64,000 nucleotides of DNA. Source: Patiria miniata. Its lineage: Eukaryota; Echinodermata; Asteroidea; Valvatida; Asterinidae. Position numbers and translations under genes: made by a program. Shown piece by piece: positions 59,337 through 64,000 of the stretch. The DNA is taken from assembly GCF_015706575.1 (NCBI RefSeq), contig NW_024037068.1, forward strand, positions 2,170,001-2,234,000, in the 5' to 3' direction. The notes under the pieces are model-generated. The model saw only the letters and a list, made by a program, of their open reading frames with translations. It did no database searches and was not told the origin of the DNA. Position 1 is the stretch's first letter. Every line of letters begins with the position of its first letter.

Positions 59337-59835
59337 GATCCCTGAGATGAAATTTTTCTCAGGAACACATTTTGTGCAACTTTATACTCCTCTTAAATGT
59401 CTGAAAACTATTTGACATCCCTTTTCGGTTAATTGTATATTCCATGCTTTTCTGGACAAATGATGGCGCTGTTGCTGTGATGTCATTTCAGGAAGTTTAG
59501 GGGTTTTCTGTTTAAATTGTGAACCCAGGAATTTGCTCATTGAAAACATTTGTGAGAAAGGTTTGCTCACTGGCTGTCACATACTGACACAACAACGAAT
59601 CACCAAAGAAATTTTACGACAGCAAAATATACAAAATTCTGCTGAAATAGCCGTAACATTGAGGTTTCTGCCTGGAACGACATAACAGTTTTGCTCATGA
59701 ATATGGAAATTTGCATTAGCATAAGACCAAAAAAGGCACAAAATACACTTGAAAATGGCAAAACAGAAATTGAAAATCAGATTAAATGGGACACAAAGGT
59801 GCATTTTCAAGGATTGCATTAAAAAAAGGCACTTA
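59337..59835. mobile_element. M13 dispersed repeat, copy 2
   Basis: Same orientation as 41724-42290 with small internal deletions. Confidence 0.72.
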
Positions 59836-59940
59836 AAACACTGGTTTAGCTTGAGATAGTCAGCATTGTTCGTGCTATGGAGATGATGTTCCATAACATG
59901 ATTTAATGAAAAATGGACTGGATTGAAATGGCTGCATGAA

Positions 59941-60230
59941 GCATCATGGTCCAATGGTTACAGCATTCGACTAATGTAAAACGGTACATGGGTTCCAAAC
60001 CTGACGGGGAGCATGGTGCTTGTGTTCTTAGGCAAGATACTTTACTACATTTGCCTCTCCCCACCCAGGAGTATAAATGGATACCTATGAAAATAGAGAC
60101 AAGATTGCGCTGATCTCGAGCTGCTGCAGAAAAATGGTCTCATGGCCTGATGAACAGGGGTAATACTTAGTAAAGCGCTTTGAGACCTTTGGTAAAAAGC
60201 ACTGTGTAAGCATCACATTATTATTATTAC
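59941..60230 (+). mobile_element. tRNA-derived SINE abutting the W55 donor
   Basis: Head with ccaatggttacagcattcga and catgggttccaaacc, then the ttcttaggcaagatacttta and gatctcgagctgctgcag body. Its ttattattattac tail runs straight into the antisense splice donor of W55. Confidence 0.8.
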
Positions 60231-60234
60231 TTAC

Positions 60235-60357
60235 GGGTATCGCATGTAGGTCCCGTAAAGCACAAAGCACAGCTGCATTCATACTGGTCGCAGGAGTTGG
60301 CCACTGGCCTACAGAAGCCTTCATTGTTGCAAGGTTTGGATTGGCACTGGTTGATAA
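60235..60357 (-). CDS. EGF-like exon W55
   Basis: INQCQSKPCNNEGFC: O-glucose signature, Glu in place of Gly. C3-C4 loop 6 (RPVANS). CDQYECSCALCFTGPTCDT. Donor gtaagt is directly abutted by the (ATT)n tail of a SINE. The intron also holds an M13 repeat. Confidence 0.92.
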
Positions 60358-60824
60358 CTGAAAACAAAAAACAATCAATAGACAAAATGAAACTTTGCTT
60401 TAAATTTTTTTTTTGAGAAAAAGTATATCAACCACTGTGTTTGTTTAACACATCCTTCTAGCAAATTTGAATCCTTATCCTGATTGGTTGATGCATAGCA
60501 ACAACAACGTGGAACCATCCCATATGGCATGGTTTACATTGCCTGGCGCAAATCGTATGCTATTTTATAAAGATGTGCACATTTTTCCGGCCGCGTGGCA
60601 TAACAGCTGAACCGTTACCACAACTAACGCTTTGCATCTTTACTGTGCATCAAGTCTGCTTGATGGCGAATTTGTCATCCTACTAACGTTCGTGGAACAC
60701 AAGAAAAAAATAACAAGCACTCGTACTCATGGAAATGTTCTCCGGCTTGAATTCTTTAATGAAAACATGCAGGAAAAGAACCAATTTTCTATAGTTGAAG
60801 GCTGTTGCTTTGGTTCAATGCTTA

Positions 60825-60990
60825 GTTTAGGCCGATTCATGCTTCATGCCAATGCAATGCGAATTTTGACGTCACGAAGCATTCGCTGCGAAATTTGCCG
60901 AGTTGAAATGTGTTCAACTTTTGCAAATTCGCAGCGTGAAAACTTGCCCTTACCTCAGAAATTAGCGTGTGCGTTTGCTTTCGCGCCGAA
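60825..60990. repeat. M17 dispersed repeat, copy 2
   Basis: Contains gaagcattcgctgcgaaatt. It accounts for part of a 189-codon plus-strand open frame that I do not consider a gene. Confidence 0.5.
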
Positions 60991-61068
60991 TATGAACCTG
61001 CCCTTTGACAGCAAAAGGCTTGTATCAACATGTGTACCCACTAAAATGTGTATGTTTGTAACCATGAA

Positions 61069-61536
61069 AAGTACTCATACTCATTCTCCTCATACTCATA
61101 GAAATGCGTACTTGTACTCAAGTAAACGATTGCCTCATACTCATACTCAAACTCGTACTCATGGCAAAGTTTTCATTCTCGTACTCATGGAAATGTACTG
61201 AATTGAACTGAGGCAAGAATAACTTACATTTGTTACTCATACTCGTACTCATGGCTAAGTACTCAAACTCTTACTCATGGCAAAGCACTCGTACTCGTAC
61301 TCATGGAAATGTACTGAACTGAATTGAGGCAAGCATATCTTATCTCATACTCATACTCATGGCAAAGTACTCGCACTCGTACTCATGGAAATGTACTGCA
61401 CTGAATTGAGGCAACAATAACTTACAATTTTTTACTCATACTCGTAGACATGGCAAAGTACTCGTACTCGTACCCACGGCAAGGTACCCATTGTCATGGA
61501 AATGTACTTAACTGAATTTAGACAAGAATAACTTAC
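61069..61536. repeat. Minisatellite of ctcatactcgta words with repeated donor context
   Basis: Units of roughly 100-130 bp built from actcgt/actcat hexamers plus tggaaatgtactgaa and gaggcaagaataacttac. On the minus strand, exact gtaagttatt starts occur at 61227 and 61425 besides the true W56 donor at 61536. Confidence 0.88.
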
Positions 61537-61653
61537 ATTCTTGGCATCGGTCACCTTGCCAGCAACCACTGCAGACACATTCAAATGAGGTACACGAGGT
61601 CGCGCGGCATGAAGCACCGTTCAGACAAGGGTCACCAAGGCACGGATCCAACA
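61537..61653 (-). CDS. EGF-like exon W56
   Basis: 117 bp, C3-C4 loop of 4 (RATS). LDPCLGDPCLNGASC has the O-fucose signature. CTSFECVCSGCWQGDRCQE. Donor gtaagt lies at the end of a minisatellite whose units repeat the same donor context. Upstream in the intron is an M17-like repeat. Confidence 0.92.
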
Positions 61654-61947
61654 CTGAAAAAGAAAAAAAAAGACAATACAATACATGAAAAATGCTGGAC
61701 AAGATTTGTGATGTGTTCTCTCCATAACAGACACTTCTGGGCAGAACTTGAAATTGAAGTGTAACCAAAAATGATGTATGAGCTGAAAAGAAGATATTTC
61801 AGTTAAACAAAAACTATGAACAATTTGATTGATCCAATGAAGTTAAGGAATTACACCCCAAAAAATATATATAACAGTCCATGTTTTCCATTGTTTCTGT
61901 GAACCACATGAAAATTCATGCATTAAACTGGTGTTAAGTTGAACATA

Positions 61948-62905
61948 TTTAAAACCTTTAGGTAAACCTTGAGTTACGTCCTGTTTAAATTTGCATTATC
62001 CACTAATTACAGGCCAAAATTCTAGAGTATTTCCATTTTGGTTAAACAAGAGGTAATTAGAGGTTGAACCCTGAGGTACCTCGTAAAACCTCTTAACATC
62101 TCCAGGTCAACCTCAAATTACCAACTGTTTGATTTACATTATCCCCAAATTAGAAGCCAAAATTCTAGAGTATTTTTATTTGGTTAAAAAAAGAGGTTAT
62201 AAAAGGTTGAACCCTGAGATACCTCATGAAACCTCATGAAACCTTGCGGTAAACATCCAGTTACCACCTATGTAGTTTTGCATCACTCCCTAATTAGAGG
62301 TCAAATTCTAGGGTATTTTCATTTGGTTACGAGCTAATTGGAGGTTGAACGCTGAGGTACCTCGTAAAAACCCTGTAAAACCTAATAAAACCTTGAGGTA
62401 AACCTCAACTTACTACCTGTTTAGATTTGCAGTATTCCCTAATTAGAGGCCAAACTTCTAGAGTGTTTCCATTTGGTTAAACACGAGCTAATTTGAGGTT
62501 GAACCCTGAGGATCCTCGTAAAACCCTGTAGAACCTTGAGGTAAACCTCAAGTTACTACCCGTTTAGATTTGCATTGTTCCCTAATTAGAGGCCAAACTT
62601 CTAGGGTGTTTCCATTTGGTTAAACAAGAGCTAATTTGAGGTTGAACCCTGAGGTTCCTCGTAAAACCCTGTAGAACCTCGAGGTAAACCTCAAGTTACT
62701 TCCTGTTTAGATTTGCATTATTCCTTAATTAGAGGCCAAACTTCTAGGGTGTTTCCATTTGGTTAAAACAAGCGCTAATTGGAGGTTGAACCCTGAGGTA
62801 CCTGGTAACACCCTGTAAAACCTCATAAAACCTTGAGGTAAACCTCAAGTAACCACCTGTTTAGATTTGCATTGTTCCAAAATTAAGAGGCCAACATTCT
62901 AGGAA
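61948..62905. repeat. Satellite of about 142-bp units, 6.7 copies
   Basis: Recurring aaacctcaagttac (about 61965, 62107, 62259, 62403, 62544, 62688, 62830), ctaattagaggccaaa and gaggttgaaccctgaggta. The middle units are most alike. Fills most of the W57 downstream intron. Confidence 0.93.
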
Positions 62906-62962
62906 AAGGCAAACCAAGTAAAAAAGCCGGGATTTTGCAAACTCCCTATGCGTAATACTCAC

Positions 62963-63091
62963 ATGTAGCACATCGAGAGCCCGTGTAGCAGCCTTCGCAG
63001 GTACAGATGTACTGTGAGCAGGAGCCTTGCAGGAGGGAACATGTACCTCCATTCAAACAGGGGTTGCCATTATCAACGCAAGCATTCAGAG
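62963..63091 (-). CDS. EGF-like exon W57
   Basis: 129 bp. LNACVDNGNPC: C1-C2 gap 6 and Ala before C1. O-fucose signature CLNGGTC. C3-C4 loop 6 (SLLQGS). CSQYICTCEGCYTGSRCAT. Donor gtgagt. The intron is dominated by a satellite of about 142-bp units. Confidence 0.92.
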
Positions 63092-63179
63092 CTATGGGGG
63101 AAAGAAACCAAGCCTTTAATTTTTAATGTTATTCAAGACAGTTTTCAATTCTAAATACTGATTCAAACATATGTATTAA

Positions 63180-63567
63180 AGCATAGAGGATCATTTGCCC
63201 TTTTTTTTTTTTTTTTCTCAGATAAAAACACCACTCAAAATCCAAACAAGAATGTTCAACACCTAACATGTTGAAGTTTCAGCTCCGCGGATACTACGCT
63301 TTTTGAGAAAACAGTAAAAAACCATGCCCGACCTTTTGATCATTTTAAACATGATTTCGTCTATACAACTTTTATTTTAAAAAAATCAGTCAACTGACTG
63401 ATCACTGGAAATCACCTACATTTCTTGATTTCTTCTAAATGCCAGCAAGCCAGACGGAATATATTCACAGGGGTGTTTCGTACCAGTACAATCTTTACTA
63501 CAAGTGAGCTTTTGGATAACAATTCGGGAGGTACTCTTGGGATAAATGCCAATGATCCTGTATGCCT
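63180..63567 (-). mobile_element. M1 inverted-repeat element, best preserved
   Basis: 388 bp from agcatagagg to tatgcct, with TTAA immediately outside each end (63176-63179 and 63568-63571). This may be a target duplication; the other copies do not clearly show it. Confidence 0.78.
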
Positions 63568-63641
63568 TTAAATTGATGTCAGCATTCAAGAATACAAAGA
63601 GATTTAGAGTAGAGGCAATCGCTTGTTCCGTGCCGACTTAC

Positions 63642-63767
63642 CAATTTCACAGTTGTTACCGGTATAGCAGGGCTGGCATATACACACGGCTTCAGTGCAC
63701 GATGTGCCGTCGCGCCGCGAGCATTCCCCACTATTCTGACAAGGATTTGGGCTGCAGGGATCCAACA
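63642..63767 (-). CDS. EGF-like exon W58
   Basis: First module of the gene visible in the window. 126 bp, C3-C4 loop of 7 (SRRDGTS). LDPCSPNPCQNSGEC, CTEAVCICQPCYTGNNCEI; Ala replaces the aromatic residue before C5. Donor gtaagt, 74 bp from an M1 element. Upstream exons lie beyond the right edge. Confidence 0.92.
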
Positions 63768-63790
63768 CTGTCGATACAACCATGTGAAAC

Positions 63791-63950
63791 AACATTATGT
63801 GCAAAGAAGAAGAATTAACAAAAACAAATTTTAAAGGGGAAATATACTTCTATAACCTTTGCAAAGGCACAACATTATGTGCAAAGAAGAAGAATTAACA
63901 AAAACAAATTTTAAAGGGGAAATATACCTCTATAACTTTTGCAAAGGCAC
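63791..63950. repeat. 80-bp tandem duplication
   Basis: 63791-63870 and 63871-63950 differ at two positions only, so the duplication is recent. Confidence 0.97.
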
Positions 63951-64000
63951 AAAATTTAAGAAGCAGCCACCAGAAATGGCAACAATTCTTTCAATATTTG
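63951..64000. other. Right edge, intron
   Basis: Presumably intron upstream of W58; nothing recognised. Confidence 0.6.

Larger units (their letters stand above)
309..63767 (-). other. Internal part of a giant gene of 58 one-exon EGF-like modules
   Basis: Seen directly: 58 exons of 114-135 bp with GT-AG borders, all phase 1 to phase 1, each coding one module with eight cysteines and the EGF core NPC-x-NGG-x-C ... Y-x-C-x-C ... G-x-x-C. The tail C-x-C-x2-x-x2-G-x-x-C still fits the PROSITE EGF-1 pattern. From C8 to the next C1 there are always six residues, usually ending in Ile/Val/Leu-Asp/Asn-Pro. Family knowledge: tandem EGF modules occur in secreted or cell-surface proteins such as Notch, fibropellins and fibrillins, and their exons are commonly phase 1. 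Inference: an extracellular rod-like matrix, coat or adhesive protein of well over 2,400 residues. No other domain is visible, so secretion, membrane anchoring and partners cannot be judged. It is not Notch: no LNR, ankyrin or transmembrane part is seen, and the cysteine pattern differs. Confidence 0.93.

Noticed and set aside
60632-61201. Plus-strand open frame of 189 codons, the longest in the window
   Set aside because: Opposite to the gene, made of an M17 repeat and the actcat minisatellite; low-complexity Thr-His-Thr-His runs, no domain, no splice context.
309-63767. Notch, fibropellin or laminin identity
   Set aside because: The added cysteine pair, lack of calcium-binding EGF and absence of any other domain fit none of them; laminin-type EGF spacing is different.

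Overview
The window is an animal (metazoan) genomic segment of about 64 kb. It lies entirely inside one giant gene on the minus strand. I find 58 short coding exons of 114 to 135 bp, separated by introns of 227 to 2,584 bp. Every exon has GT-AG borders and starts and ends in phase 1. Each one encodes exactly one EGF-like module. Together they give about 7,110 coding bases, or roughly 2,370 codons. No start codon, signal peptide, transmembrane segment, other domain or natural stop is visible, so the gene runs past both edges. Exons are named W1 to W58 from left to right; W58 is translated first and W1 last.

The modules are not standard six-cysteine EGF. Nearly all follow C1-x4-C2-x5-C3-x(3-10)-C4-x4-C5-x-C6-x2-C7-x5-C8. 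C1, C2, C3, C5, C6 and C8 match the six EGF cysteines. C4 and C7 are an added pair, with C7 replacing the usual Gly two residues after the fifth EGF cysteine. Consecutive modules are joined by a constant six-residue linker, so the protein should be a long, stiff, disulfide-rich extracellular rod. About a third of modules keep the Notch-type O-fucose signature and a third the O-glucose signature. None shows a complete calcium-binding EGF signature. Loop-length patterns reveal a higher-order repeat of 10 to 11 exons (W19-21, W29-31, W40-42).

The introns, close to nine tenths of the window, are rich in repeats. They hold tRNA-derived SINEs, several of which resemble the sea urchin SINE2 type with an (ATT)n tail. 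They also hold many small non-autonomous DNA transposons (terminal-inverted-repeat and foldback types, one hAT-like with 8-bp target duplications, one pogo-like family) and tandem arrays. Some arrays carry pieces of the EGF exons or of their splice donors, so they record how the gene grew. No LTR retrovirus-like element was recognised with confidence.

The SINE types, the A+T-rich repeat-laden introns and the EGF-rich extracellular gene suggest a marine invertebrate deuterostome, most likely an echinoderm. That is inference; no species-specific gene is present. Layout: 0-12 kb W1-W12 with SINEs and a 12-bp minisatellite; 12-20 kb W13-W19 with the exon-tail array; 20-33 kb W20-W29 with large transposon-filled introns; 33-50 kb W30-W46, denser in exons; 50-64 kb W47-W58 with foldback elements and long minisatellites.
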